Positions 1 to 14,800 of a stretch of DNA of 64,000 bases are shown here, piece by piece. The DNA is from Pyrenopolyporus hunteri (Eukaryota > Ascomycota > Sordariomycetes > Xylariales > Hypoxylaceae). Each line of letters starts with the position of its first letter. Within the stretch, counting starts at the first letter, position 1. Where the stretch lies: contig CADCXC010000038.1 in NCBI GenBank assembly GCA_902806595.1, positions 4,154,001 through 4,218,000 of the forward strand, read 5' to 3'. The notes below the pieces were generated by a model. That model was not told the origin of the DNA, did no database searches, and saw only the letters and a list, made by a program, of their open reading frames with translations. Position numbers and translations under genes: made by a program.

Positions 1-3000
1 AAATATAAACCGCTTATTAAATATAACTTTAAAATGATTTTTACTTAAATAAATTTAAAATTTAACGTAATAAAAAAAAACATTAAATTATAAAAAATTC
101 GATCGATTTATAATTAAACTTATAATATAACTCGTTTTAAAATATATACGTATATTTATAACTTTTATATATATGTTAATAAAGATAATAAAATAAAAAA
201 AAAATTAATATCGATTAAAATAATAAAAAATTATAAATTTAATCGATACGAAATTTAAAGTTATTTAATAAACGTTTACGTTAAAAACGATTAATATTTC
301 GATTTTTTTATATTCGAATAAAATTACGTTATAATATTAATTAAAATAAAACGTTTTAAATTTATATAAAATTAACGAACGTATAATTTATAAATATGTT
401 AAATATATAAAATTTATTTAATACGTTAAAATAACGTAAATATTTAAAGTAAAAGTAATAAATATCGCCGATTATAAAAAAATAACGATAAATAACTTAT
501 TTAATAAAAATAATATACTTTAAAATTTCGTAAGAAATATAATTAAAAATAAAATATATAAAGTTTATGTAATTATATATAAAAATAAAGTTTTAACTTT
601 ATAAAAAAAAATTAAAACGCCGTTTCGAACGTTTATAAATTTATTTTTCGATAAAAGAAATTAAAATATTTTTTCGTTTAATTAATCCCCCTTTTTAAAT
701 TAAATAACTTTATTTTTATTTAATTATTTTTTTTCGTTAAATTATATTTATTTATTTAATTAAAATTTTCCGTTAAATTAAATTTTTACGTTTAATATAA
801 TTATTAATTTTTAAATTAATCGTAATCTAATTTCGTTAATAAAACCGTAATAAAAATAACTTTTAAAACCACTTAACTCGCCATTAAAAAAAACCGTAAA
901 AATGCGTCGAAATTTTATATTATCGCTAAAATTTAAAGTTTATAATATAAACGTAAATTTAATTAAAATCTTTATAATTATTATTAATATCGAATTAAAA
1001 TAACTTTAACGTCGATATTTTTAAATAAAATTTTATTTTTATAACGTTTAAAACTTTAAGTATTATTATTAATTTTATCGAAAATTTAACTAATTTTATT
1101 AAAAGTTTTATCGATAATAATATTTTATTTTTAAATATTAATAAAATAATCGAATAAATAATATAAAAGGAAAAATTAAAGTTAATTACATTACGAAATA
1201 AATAAATTACGAATATATCGATTATTAAAAAAATAATTTTATTAAAGTAATTTAACGTCCGTTTACGATTAAAATTATTTAAAATATAAAAAAATATCGA
1301 ATACGATTAATTTAATTTATTATTAATTAAAAAAGTATTACCTTTATTAAATAATATTACGAAAGTTTTTATTATCGTATTAAATTTTATTAACGGTAAT
1401 TATTTTAAAATATTTATTAATTCGACTCGTTATATCGTTTTCGATATTAATCGTTTACTTTTACTTAATATATAAAGTAAAAAACGGAAATTTAATTAAT
1501 CGTCGACCGAATTTATTAAATTAATTAACGAAAGTAAATTAATAATACGTTTTAAAACTCGTATTATTTAATTTATAAACGTTTATATACGCGGTACGAT
1601 TAAAACTAAAACGCGATATATTATTATAAACGTAATTAATATAAAACTACGTCGTAATTTATTTAAACTTTATTTAAATAAAAAGAAAATTAATTAATTA
1701 TCTTTTATTATAATAAATATAAATTAAAAAATAAATTTTAAATATTATATAATTAAATTATTTAAAAATAATTAAATGTATTTTTATTATCGTTTTTTCG
1801 TTTTATATAATATATATATAATATAAACTTATATAACCACATTTTAAATAAATTTTATTACTTTATTTAATAAAGTTTTTTATTTTTTATTAACGATTTC
1901 GTCGTCGTTTTTTTTTATAAATAATATTAAACACGTTATTTCCTTTTTTTTTTTTTTAATATACGTAAAACCGTTAACTTATTTTCGAAATTCACTCGAA
2001 TATTAATTCGCTCGAAAACCGTTATATATTTATATTATTTTTTATATTTCTTTTTATAATTACATATTTTTTAACCGGTAAAAAAAGTTATAAAATTCGT
2101 TAATATAAATATAAAATTTAAAATAAAAATTAAAGTTAATATTAAAATTAATATTATTATATATTATTAATATAATCGATTTAAATTTTTTTTTTAAATA
2201 TACGAATTTATAAATAAATAACGTAAACCCCCGCCGTTATAATAATAATAAACGTACGCGTCGTTTATTAAATCCGTATTTTAATTTATAAATACGAAAG
2301 TAATTATATATATTTTCCATAAATCGTATTTATTTACGTATTAATTATATCGTTATTTATTAATACGTAAAAAATTATAAATTTAAATATATAAAATAAA
2401 AATATTTTTTAATAATATATTAATGATATATTATAAATAAATGTAAATTTTAATTAATAATTACGTCGTCGATTTATTATCGAAAATAATTTAATATAAT
2501 CGATACGTTAATTATTTTCTACCGATGTACGTTTAAAACGTAAAGTTAATAAAAATACGATAATATCGTAAATAAAAATAAATAGATTAATCATATAAAA
2601 ATAAACGGTTTAAACGGTTTTTTATACGATTACGAAAACTATAAAATTATATTAATTATATAAATATCGTTGTAATTAACTTATTTAATATACATATAAA
2701 TAAACCTTTAATTTTTTTTTTTAAAAAAATTAAAATAAATATTATACGATATATTAATTATTAAAATCGTAATTATAAAAACGTTTAATAAAAAATAATA
2801 TAAAATACGTTAAATAAACTTATATTATTTTATAAAAAACGAAGAAAAAACGTTAAAAAAATTTAAATTCGAACATAAATTTACCTTTATTAATACGCGT
2901 AAAAATAAAATTTATTACATATTTAAAAATAGATATAATTTATATATAAAAGCGGTAAAATATTATTATATTTATTATCGATTATTTAAATTTATTTATT

Positions 3001-6000
3001 ATAATTTAATAATAAAATTTATTTAATGGAATTATAATATTATATTTATTCATTTAATTTAATTAATAAAACGAATAAAAATTTAAATTTAATTAAAATT
3101 ATATTATTAATATTTTATTAATTATAAAATAAAAAATAAAATATAAACTACGATTTATAAAATCGTTAAATTTTAATATATACTTTCCTTTTTCCTTCTT
3201 TTTATATATATATTATAATAATATTATAATATTAATATAAACGCTCGTTTACGATTTTAATAACTATAAAAACTTTTTTAAACTTTATTAACTTTATCTC
3301 GTTAAAATTTACACCTAAAATTTTTAAAATTTAACTTAATTTAAAATTTATCGAAAGTAAATATATTAATTATAATTTAATTATATAAATATTTATTAAA
3401 TAATCCCCGAATATTATCCATTAATTTATCTCGTAATATTTCGATAATAATATTATTTTCGATAAATTTAAATGATTCGAATATAACTTCGAAAATTATA
3501 ATATAATTATTAATAAATTACATAAAAAAATTATAATTTTTAAAGTAAAGTTTTAATTAATATTAAAACATTTAAAAAATTAAATATAAAATATAAAAAA
3601 ATAATTTATAATATTTAAAATCGAACCTTAAAACGAACGTTAAAAACGTCGAATCGAATATTTATACGCATGTTTATATTATTAAAACGCGCGTTTAAAA
3701 CATTAAAATAAATATTTATATAATTAAAATACGTTTTATATATATTAATATTAATTTATAAATAAAATGTTTATATTATTTTAAATTTATTATAATATAT
3801 ATAAAATTTATTAACTTTATTAAATAATCGAAAAGTTTTTTAATTTAAGAAATTTTTCGTTAAATAAAGTTATAAATTATATTATAAAATTAAAATCGAA
3901 TTATAAATCGAATTATTCGATGTAATTAACGTTTATATTATCTATATTAATTTAAATATATAATGTTAAATTAATGTTTAAATAATAAAAATATAATAAA
4001 ATATTTAAAAAAAAAAAAAATTAAAAATTAAAAAAACGAATTTAATATATTTAAATACATTTTTACTTCATTATTTAAATATACGTACCATATATACGTA
4101 TTCATTAATATGTTTAATATATATAAAATAATAACACGAAATAATATAAATAATATATATAATTAAAATTATAAATAATTTAAAATTCGAAATATTTATT
4201 ATTTTAATTAATTAAAATGTAATGTTATTATAATTATATAATTATATAATAATTTATACTTCGTTCGATTTTTATACCGATGTTATAACGATACGTAATC
4301 GATATATAACTTATATATATAACATCGTAAACTTAAAGCGAACTTTTTAAAATCGCTTAAAAAAATATATATAAATAAAATAAAAATTTTTAAAATAAAA
4401 ATTTAAATCGAAATTACCGGTAAAACTTATAATATAATTAATCGATCGATTTAATAAAATCGGTTAATAAAATAAATAATAATAATAAATTTATTATATA
4501 ATTAAATAAACATAATTATATCTTCGATAAAAATTATAATTTATAATCGATTTTTAATTACATTAATTAACTCTTTAATTAATAACGTTTATTATTACCC
4601 TCATTTTTATAACTTATATTTAAAATTCGAATATATTTAATTTTATTTTTTAATTAATATTTTATATAATAAAAATTACAATAAATAATATTATATTATA
4701 ACTTATTATAAAATAATTTAAAAATTAATCGTTTAACCCTACGCTATAAAACGAATTTTAAAAATTAAAAGTAAATTTTTATTAATATTATAAAAAAAAA
4801 ATAAAAGAAATAAATTATAATTTTTTAAATTACGAAGTTAATATAACGTACCTACATTATATAAAACGGTATAATTTAACTTATCGATTATTTTATACCG
4901 TTAAATAATCGCATAATATTATAATAATAAATTTAAATAAATAATTATTTAATTATTATAATATAATAACTTATAAAAAAATTTAAGTTAAATTATATTA
5001 TATTAATTCGAATATAAATATATTAAATAAAAATCGTAATTATATTTTTAATAATTATAAAAACGTAAAAAAAAGAAATTTTTATAAAACGTATAAACGT
5101 ATAAACTTTTTAAAACTACTTCTATAATTTTATATCGTAAACGTACCTTTCTACATATATATATTATATATAAACATTTATATAAAAAACGTAAAAATAA
5201 ATTATCGTTTTATTATATTAAACGTTAAATTAATCGATTCGAAATTATTAATTTATTATTAAAAGTTTTAATTAAAAAATTAACTTTTAAATAATTTTAA
5301 ATAATATTCGCCATTATAAAATACTTAAATAAATAAATATATAAATATTATTACTATAAAATTTTAATTATTTTAATATTAATTTAAACTTTAAATTAAC
5401 TTTTTTTAAAATATTTTATTATTTCATCGTATTTCGTTTTATTATTTATTTAATATTTTAATTATTATAAGTTTTTTAATATAATTTAATTCGTAACTTA
5501 ATTTCGTTATAATAATTAAATATAATAATAAATTAACATAAAAATTATTAAAATTTATAAACTTTCTCGTAATTCGTAAAAATTAATAAATTTCGAATTT
5601 AATTAATATAATTAATACGCGGTTAAATAATTTAAAAATTCGAATTATCGCGTAGTTAAATAATTTTAAAATTTAAATAAATAATCGATTCGAAGTTTTA
5701 AAAATTCGATTAAACGAACGGTTTATTACTTTAAATATTCGTTTAAAAGTTACGTAAAAAATTCCATTTATATCTATATTTAATTATTTACACATTTAAA
5801 TATTAAAATTATATTATAAAAACATTAATATTTTTACACGACTTATAAATAATAATATTACGTAAATAAATATTAAATTCGAATCATTTTTATTTATATA
5901 AAATAACATTATTATTAAAAAACTATAAAATAAATTAATAAACGACATAATAAAATTATTCGATAAAAAATTACATAATAAAATTATAATCGATATATTT

Positions 6001-6163
6001 ATTTTTACTTTCGATAATTTTTAAATTAAAATAAATTCCGTTAATTTTAAAATTTAACGTTAACGGGTTAAAAATAATTAAATTTAAAAAAATCTTATTA
6101 ATAATCGATATTATTAACGTATACATTTAAATAATCGAGGTTTAAATATAAAAAAAATAAATG

Positions 6164-6404
6164 TAATAATATAACTTTATATTAATATATTTATTATAAC
6201 GATAATAATAATAAATATAACTTTATTATATATTTTATCGTTTTACGTAATAAGCGATTAAATTATAAATCTTAAATAAAAATATATCTTCGATTAATAT
6301 AAACTTAATTTAATTTTTCCTTTTTATATCTATATAATTTAATTAATTTATTTTTTCTTTACCTCGTATTATATAATCGTATAATATAAAATTATTTATT
6401 ATTT
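6164..6404 (+). repeat. Dispersed RIP-decayed repeat, copy A
   Basis: First of three recognisable copies of a repeat of about 240-270 bp. It shares the order of landmarks with copies B and C: an AATATAACTT start, a run of AATAATAATAA, an ACTTTATTA stretch, a TTTTACGTAATAA block, a CGATTAATATAAA block and an ATATAATCGTATAAT block near the end. It lies about 370 bp upstream of copy B in the same orientation and is the most diverged of the three. The edges are approximate. Confidence 0.6.
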
Positions 6405-6529
6405 AATAAACCTTTATTATATTAATAATAAAAAAAATTACTTTTTAAATTAATTAATTTTTATAATTATTAAATTAAAAAAAAATATATAATTATTTAA
6501 TTTTAATATAATTTTTTACTTTAATATTT

Positions 6530-6799
6530 ATAATAATATAATTTCGTATTAACGTATTTATTATAATAATAATAACGGTAAATATACTTTTATTAAATAT
6601 ATCGTCGCTTTACGTAATAAATAATTAAAATATAACTTTTAAAAATAAATATATTTATCGATTAATATAAAATTAATCGATTTGTAATTTTTACATTTTT
6701 ATAATTTAATTAATTTATTTATTTTGTTATTTTTTATTATATAATTATATATTAATTAATCGATTATAAATTAATAATTTTTTATTTATTTAATAATAT
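6530..6799 (+). repeat. Dispersed RIP-decayed repeat, copy B (possible left LTR)
   Basis: Copy B matches copy C almost end to end, from TAATAATATAA at the left through ACTTTTATTAAATAT, a CGTCG block and TATCGATTAATATAAAATTA to TTTTTATTTATTTAATA at the right. Most differences are C/T or G/A. Copies B and C have the same orientation and lie 7.8 kb apart, which fits the two LTRs of one retrotransposon. The interior is too decayed for me to confirm this. Confidence 0.65.
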
Positions 6800-9700
6800 T
6801 ATATTTAATTTTTTAAATACTTTATTTTATAATATATAAATTTCGCTTTAAATCTATAAAAACGATCGAAAAAAAAAAAATAATTATAATTTAAAAATTA
6901 TAAATTTAATATACATTATATAAAATAATAAAATTATTTTTAAATTTACCGCCGATTATTTAAACTCATTAAATACTTACTTACCTTAAATAAATAAATA
7001 ATAAATTATAAATTATAAATATTATTTATATTATAATAAATAATTTAAAATTTAAATTTTTATATAAACGTTTTATAACCCCTTTTTTATTATTATATCG
7101 ATAAAATAAATATTTTACTTAAAATATAAAATATTTCATTAATTAAATAACGAAATTAATATATTTAATTCGACCTTTAAATCGATATTAAATATTAATA
7201 AATAATAATTAATTTAAAAAATATTTAAATATAAAAATTTTCGCCATCATTTAATTATTTATAAACTTATATATATTCCATTATAATAATTTTTACCTCT
7301 TTTACATTTAATAAATTTTAAACTTTATATTTTAAAACTTTTAATACATTAAACTTTAAACGAAAATTAAATAACATTAATTTTTTAATAAAATTATATT
7401 TATCGACGCTAATAACCCTTTCGTTAAAATAAAATTTAAACTTTTTTATTAAATCTATATAATATTATCTATTAATATAAATAATATTAATTACGTTTAT
7501 ACCCTTTAAAATATATAATATAATATACCTTAAAAAAAATAAATTAATAAACTTATCGTACCCCTTTTTAAAATATATTTTAAACGTTACGATATATAAA
7601 AAATCGAAATATTTATAATTATTTTTCGATGACGTAATAACCTTTCTAAAGTCGTAAATTATCGTTTTATATTAACTTAATTCGACATTTTATATAATAA
7701 TTATATTATACGATAAAATATTTCGATATTAAAAACTTTATTTATATATAAAATTTAAAACGTTTAAAACATTATAAAAAAACATTAATTACATCGATAT
7801 TAAAAATTTCGCTATAATATAATACTTATAAAAAAAACACTTAATTAATAATATAATAATATAATATATATCGCGAAACAATTAATAATAAAGTAAATTT
7901 AAATTATAATTATACTACGTTTTTAAAATCGACATAAAATAAATATTAAAAAACGACTTATTAACGTAAATTTCGTTTCGTAAATTTTTTAAATAAAATA
8001 CTTTATAATACCTTTTAATAACCACGCTTTTTATAATAATAAACTCTTCGTTTAATACCATTATACTCGATATAATAATATTAAATCCGCCCGCCGTTAT
8101 TAATCGATTATAAAAAATAACATTATTAATATAATATTAAATAACGTAAAAAATAAAATTTAATTTAAAATCTAATCGCAAAATCCTTTAAAATTATTTA
8201 TAAAAAAAAAATTTATCCCATTATTAAATAAAAACGCCTATATTTTTATTACAAATAAAAAAATTTAAAATAAACTTTATCGATTTAATACGTATTCGAT
8301 TATATTTTTTATAAAAAAAAACTTTTTAATTATATTTTAAAACTATATCGCTTTTATTAAACGTAACGTTAATATATTAAAGCGAGTAATTAAATAACAT
8401 AACACGTAATATAAAATATCTTAAATATTAATAAAATCGAAATAACGTTAAAATAATTAAAAACGTTAAATATAACTTTAATATCTTTAATAAAATATCT
8501 ACATTTATATATAAACGATTAAAAAACTTTCCTTCGATCGTTTATTTAAAGTTAAATTAATTAATTTTTTATATAATATTTAAATAAAAATAAAATTATA
8601 AAGTTAATAATTTAAAATTTAAAATAAAAATTATTATTACATTTTATAAATAATAAATAAAATTATTATAATATTAATATTAAAATATTTAACCTAAAAA
8701 CTTAATAATTTAATTTATTAATCGATAAATTTTAAAATTATCGAAGGTTATAATTAAAAATTTAACGGGGGTAAATAAAAAAAAAAAATTAATATATAAA
8801 ACGTTTTTTAAAATAATTATATTTAATAAATCGTAATCGTTAAATTAACGAAAAGTTATTATTTAAAAAAAAATAAATAAAAAAAAAAAATATTATCATT
8901 TAAATAAAAAATATTAAAATTTTATATAAAATATTAAAAATATTTTTAAACGAATAATTATATATTAAAATATAAAATGTTAAAAATATTTAAATATTTA
9001 AAAATATTTATAAATATTTATTCGATATTTATTTTAATAAAAAATTACGATATAAATTAATATTTTTATATAAATATATTAAATAAAAAAGTAATTTATT
9101 TTAAATTTATTTTAAAATGTATTATTATTTATTTATTAAATAAAATTTTAAAATATATTAAAAAATAAAAAATAATAATTTAATTTATATAAATAAATAT
9201 TAATAAAAATTATAATATATTATAATATTATATAATTTTTATATATAAATTATATATAAAATAAACCTTTTAATAAATTTAAATTAATCGAAACGTCGAC
9301 GTTAAAAAAATTATTAATATTTTTTTATATATTTACTTAACTTTTTTACCTATTTTTTATAAATTTTAATTTACTTTTATAATAATTTAATTTAATAAGA
9401 AATATTTTAACTCGAAATTATAAACTTTTATACGTCGTTAAATAAAAAAAATCTTTAAAAAATAACTTAAAAAAAAAAAAAAACGAAGGATTTTAACATT
9501 ATATTTATATTTATATTATCGCTGTCGATTTTTTTCGTTAATAAATACTTCGAAGAAATTATCGACTTTAACGAATTTATTTTTAAAAAAACTTAATTAA
9601 ATTATTATTATAATCTATTTACTTTTATACGTTATATTTTATTCGAATTTAAAAAAAAAATAAACTTAATTTTTAATTAATATATTATTAATTATATGTT

Positions 9701-9867
9701 TCGACTACTTTATAATCGTAAATTAAATGATTTAAGTTATAATAAACATGTAAAATTATATTAAATTTATAACGTTTTTTTATTTAAATTATTAATATTT
9801 AATTTTAATAAACGACCCTTCGTTTCCATTCGTTTAAATTTAACGTTAATTAAAAAATAATGTCGTC

Positions 9868-10029
9868 GTTTATTTTTAAATATAACTATTTTATCGAATT
9901 CGAATACGTTAATTTTTTTTATATTCCCCCATCGATAATATTTTTACCGTTTATTTTCGAATACGATTATTTTATCGAATTTAAATATATTAATTTTTAT
10001 TATATTCTTTTATCGATAATATTTTTATT
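9868..10029. repeat. 81-bp tandem duplication with transition-only decay
   Basis: Two adjacent 81-bp copies (9868-9948 and 9949-10029) align without gaps. I count 16 differences, of which 15 are C/T or G/A transitions and one is T/A. The period is a multiple of three, so the chance reading frame at 9860-10048 shows two similar 27-residue units. That frame is not taken as a gene because its composition only reflects the AT-rich DNA. Confidence 0.85.
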
Positions 10030-12502
10030 ATATATAAACCCCCTTTAATATTAAATATTTTACGAAATAATTTATAATATAATAAATCGAATAATAAAAT
10101 AATTACGTTAATTACGAAGTAATAAAGTAAAAATTTCGATTTTTCGAAACTTAATTAAAACGATACGTTTTACCGTTTAAAATAAAACGTTATTAACTAA
10201 TATAATAACGACATTTAAAACGGTTTTATTATACGGAAAAACCTTAAATAAAAATAAATAAAAAATTATTAAAAAATAAAATAAAAAAAACGTTAAATTA
10301 AAAATATAATTATTATCGTAACCGTTATTTCGTAATTTTAATAATAATTTATATAAATAAATTAAATTTATATAATATATATTAAATTATCGAATTTTTA
10401 TTTATATTTTAAGTTAAAATTATTTTTTACATTTTTAAAAGTTTTATTTATTAAATTATATAATAATCGATTATTATTTTTTTTTTTTTAATATTATTTT
10501 TTATTAATTAATAAAATTAATTTTATTAATAATTTTATATACGTAATTTAAATCGACGACATAAATACATTTATTATATATAATTTATAAAATTTATTAA
10601 TTTTATCGTATACTTTTTAATTCGCGATTTTTTAATATAAAACTACGAATTTATAATATAAATTAAAAGAAATTACTATAAAAAATTAATAACCGTATAT
10701 TATTATTTTTCGTTAAAATTATTATTTAATATTTATTTATTTACGTATAATAAATAATAAAAATTAAACGTCGATCGTTTAATTATTTATTAAAAAAAAA
10801 AAACCGATAAAATAAATTCGATAACGTTTTAAACTTTTCGAATTTTAAACTTATTTTTCGAAAATATTTTATATCGATCGAATAATTAAACGTTAATTTT
10901 ATTTTAAAAAAAAACGTTAACCGATAAATTCGATCCCTTAAACATTTAATAATTATATTTATTTATATTACGATTAATAATTAACCTTTTAAAATAAAAA
11001 TAAATAATATTTATTATTTATATTAATAAAATTAACCCGTTAAAATATCGACTTATATTTTTAATATTAAAATATTTAAAAAAATTATATCGATATACGA
11101 TACGTAAAATCGCGACGTTATATTAATATTATATTTATTTTTATCGACGTTTTATTTACCGGTTATTTATAAAATAACGATTTTAATACGTTTTAATTAA
11201 ATAATTAAATAAATTTAAAATATTATAAATCGACGATATATTAATAATTTTTTAATTCGATATTTAAATTTTAAGTTTTTTTTAATATTATCGTAAAATA
11301 TAACTAAAATAATATAAATTTCGTATCGATATAAATAAAAAAAATATTAATTTAAATAAATTATTAATAAAATAAATAATTTTAAAATAAATTTTTTAAT
11401 ATATATTTAATATTATTAATAAAATATTATTATTTAAGTAAATTATTCGATTAAAATATTTAGATATAAAATTTTATAATATTATATTTTATTAAATTGT
11501 TTATTAATTCGAAGGATAATTAATTTAATAACATTATTTTTTTTATTCGATCTTTTATTTATTAAATATTATATTATTAAATATTAAATTATACGTATAT
11601 TATTTATCGTTTTTTCGTCGCTTTTTTTTATAATCGATGGTATAATAATAATATTTTTAAAAAGATAATTAATATTCGAATTATACGAAAACGAAAAATA
11701 TAATAATAATATCTTTCGAAAAATAATTAATATATATATTTAAATTATATTAAAACGAAAAAAAATATCGTTATCGAAAACGCGAATTATATATTTTTAC
11801 GGATATATTTAATTAATAAAAATATTATTATTATAAAAATAAATTTTATAAATATAATAAATTATTAATCCGGTTTTTATATAAAATAATTAAATTCGAA
11901 AAAAAGTTAATAATAAAAAAAAATAAATAATAAAAATTATCGATATTTATATTATTTAAATAATAATATAAATGAAATATTTATTAAAGTATTATTTAAT
12001 AAATTAAATATTTACTTAAATAAATAATTTCCCGGTAAATATTAAAATAAATTAAATATTTTCCCGTTTTTTCGTTTATAAAAATTATTATTTTTTACTT
12101 TTTTATAAATTTATATATATTAAAATTATTATAAATATTTATTATTATACGTAATTATTTTTTTATTAAATATTATTTATATTATACGATATTTAAATAT
12201 ATAAATAAATATTTAAAACTTTTAATATTAATAAAATTATTATAAAATTATTTAATGTTTTATAAAGTAAAATTTTTAACGCCGTTTAAAATTTTTAAAT
12301 CGATAAAATTAATAACTTTTCGTTTAAATAATAACCGTATTTTATATTAATAAAAAATAATATCGCGTTTAATATTATATTATTACCCGTATAATTCGTA
12401 TAATATTAACGTTTTATTAACGATTTATAATTTTTATTAATTTTTTTTTACGTTAACTTAAAAATATTATAAATTATAAATTATTTTTTCGTAACTAAAT
12501 TA

Positions 12503-12513
12503 CCCCCCCCCCC
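12503..12513. repeat. Eleven-C homopolymer inside the AT-rich block
   Basis: A run of eleven C residues survives in DNA otherwise nearly stripped of C and G. CpC is a poor RIP context compared with CpA, which may explain its survival. Alternatively it may have arisen after the decay. Confidence 0.8.
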
Positions 12514-14375
12514 TTTCCCTTTATTTTTATTTTATTATATTTTTTAAAATTATATTTATAATTAATTTAAAATCTTTTTTTAAAAAATTCGATAAAATTA
12601 AATATTAATTAATAAATACTTAAATAATTTTTATTAATTCGATTAAAAAATATAAATATTTATTAAATTTTATAATCGTATATAATATTAATCGAAAATT
12701 AATACGTAATTTTAAATCTTTTAAATAATTTAACCTTTTTTTTTAAAAAGTATATTATTTTATATTAATGTTTAATTAACATTAAAAAATCTACGTAAAT
12801 AAACGTAATTTTAAAAGTAAATTACGTAATTATTTTTTTTTAACGTACGTATATACATTAACTTTAATTATTAATATTAAATATTTATTTTTATTTTTAT
12901 AAAACTTTAACTTTATATATTATATTTATCTTTTAATTATTTTTTATAAATTATTAATTTTCGAATATTTTATTATACCCGCTTTTAAAAAATCTTCGAA
13001 TAAATTAAATCGATAATAAATTATCTTAACGTAAAACATCCGTCCCCGAAAATAAAATATTATTATTTTTAAATAAAATAATAAATTTATTAATTTCGTA
13101 ATAATCGAATTAAAAATACCCGACCCTATTAATAAACGTAAACTTAATTAAAATTAAATAAAATCTTTTAATTAAAATTCGAAAAAAAAAAAGAATTTTT
13201 TTTTAAAATTTATATAATCGACTACTTTTTTTATCGACGACGATAATAAACGGCCGAAAATAACCGATAATACCTTTTTAATCGATTTTATTATTTAAAT
13301 TTTAACGTAAATTAAAAAAATCCTCGTAAATAAAACGATAATAAAAATAATTTAAAATTCGAAAATATATTTAATTTCGTATAACTTTTACTTTTAAAAT
13401 AATTTACTTATAATATTTTATTTATTAATTTAAATTAAAATAAATTATTATTTTTAATAATTATAATTATAATCGAAACCGTCGTTTTTAAAAGTTAAAA
13501 TTAATATAATTTTAATCGTCGATTATTAATTTCGAAAATAAATTTTTACGTTTCTTAAATTAAATATATTTATTAATAAATTTTAATTATATATATAACG
13601 ATAATTAATATTATTTTACTATAAAAATATATTTATATAAATTATAAAATAAATTAAAACTTTTTTTAACATTATATTATTTTATTTAATTATTTTTATA
13701 ATATTTACGTTAAATATTATTATAATTATAATAATAATAAATATTTATTTAAATATAATATATATTAATTTATTAATATAAAATAATTATTTTAATTATT
13801 TATAATAAATAATAAAAAACATATATAAATAAACGATATATTTAAAATTATTCTTAATTCGTTTTTAATATTTATACGCGTTAAAAAATCGCGATTTACT
13901 TCGAATTTTATTTTTTAAATAATTAAAAACATTAAAATTTAATTATTTAATATTATTAATTAAATTAAAAAACTCGAACATTAAAAATTAATCGTAAATA
14001 CCTAATATTATATTTATTTAAATTTATAAAATTATATTTATAAAATATATATTTTTTATATATTTTTTATATATATTTAATTCGATAATTTAATTAATTA
14101 TTCGAAGGTTTTCGTATAATAAAAAAATTATTTCTTACATTATATAAAATTTTAATTTATTAATTTTATAAAAAATAAAAAAAAAAAAACGTAAATTATA
14201 ATTTATAAAAATAAAATTTAATTTATATTAAATATATTTAATAAAATAACGAAATTATTATATACCTCGTTATTAATTATTTAACTTCGTTAAATAATTA
14301 TTTAATATTCGTAAAAATTATTTTTTTTATTTATAAATAAATATTTATAATAATTATATAATTAATATATATTTT

Positions 14376-14644
14376 ATAATAATATAACTTCGTATTAAAA
14401 TATTTATCGTAACGATAATAATAATAAATATACTTTTATTAAATATTTCGTCGTTTTATATAATAAACATTTAAAATATAATTTTTAAAAATAATATATT
14501 TATCGATTAATATAAAATTAAACCGTTTATAATTTTTATATATATATAACTTAATTTATTTTATTTATTTTATATTTTTTATTATATAATCGTATAATAA
14601 TTAATCGATTATTAATTAACGACTTTTTATTTATTTAATATATT
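14376..14644 (+). repeat. Dispersed RIP-decayed repeat, copy C (possible right LTR)
   Basis: This is the partner of copy B in the same orientation. It ends about 150 bp before the AT-rich block gives way to normal sequence. If B and C are LTRs, the element would span roughly 6,530-14,644 (about 8.1 kb) and would form most of the right half of the block. I found no clear target-site duplication by eye. Confidence 0.65.
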
Positions 14645-14800
14645 TAATTATTTTTATTAAAATATCGAAATTAATTTAAAGTTAAAATTTATCGTAAATA
14701 AATAATTTTAAAATAATTAAATAATTTAAAACTATTCGTAATAATATACGCGAATAAATACCCGTTAAAAAAATCCAGTTAGTTATAATTAACTATATAT

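Larger units (their letters stand above)
1..14800. repeat. AT-rich, RIP-degraded repeat block
   Basis: This block has very low GC: 15 of the first 120 bases are G or C. TpG and CpA are scarce while CpG and TpA are common, and homopolymer A/T runs are everywhere. This is the pattern left by repeat-induced point mutation, in which CpA becomes TpA on either strand. No reading frame over 62 codons starts with ATG, and none looks like a protein. The composition switches to ordinary mixed sequence within about 100 bases near position 14,800. The block is best read as a graveyard of transposons; I could not recognise a transposase or reverse transcriptase by eye. It could be a dispersed AT-rich isochore, or a centromeric or subtelomeric region; the sequence does not decide. 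Confidence 0.9.

Noticed and set aside
9860..10048. 62-codon open frame with two 27-residue repeats
   Set aside because: It is explained by an 81-bp tandem duplication whose period is a multiple of three, in DNA of extreme AT content. The composition (Phe, Ile, Tyr, Asn) only mirrors the base composition.
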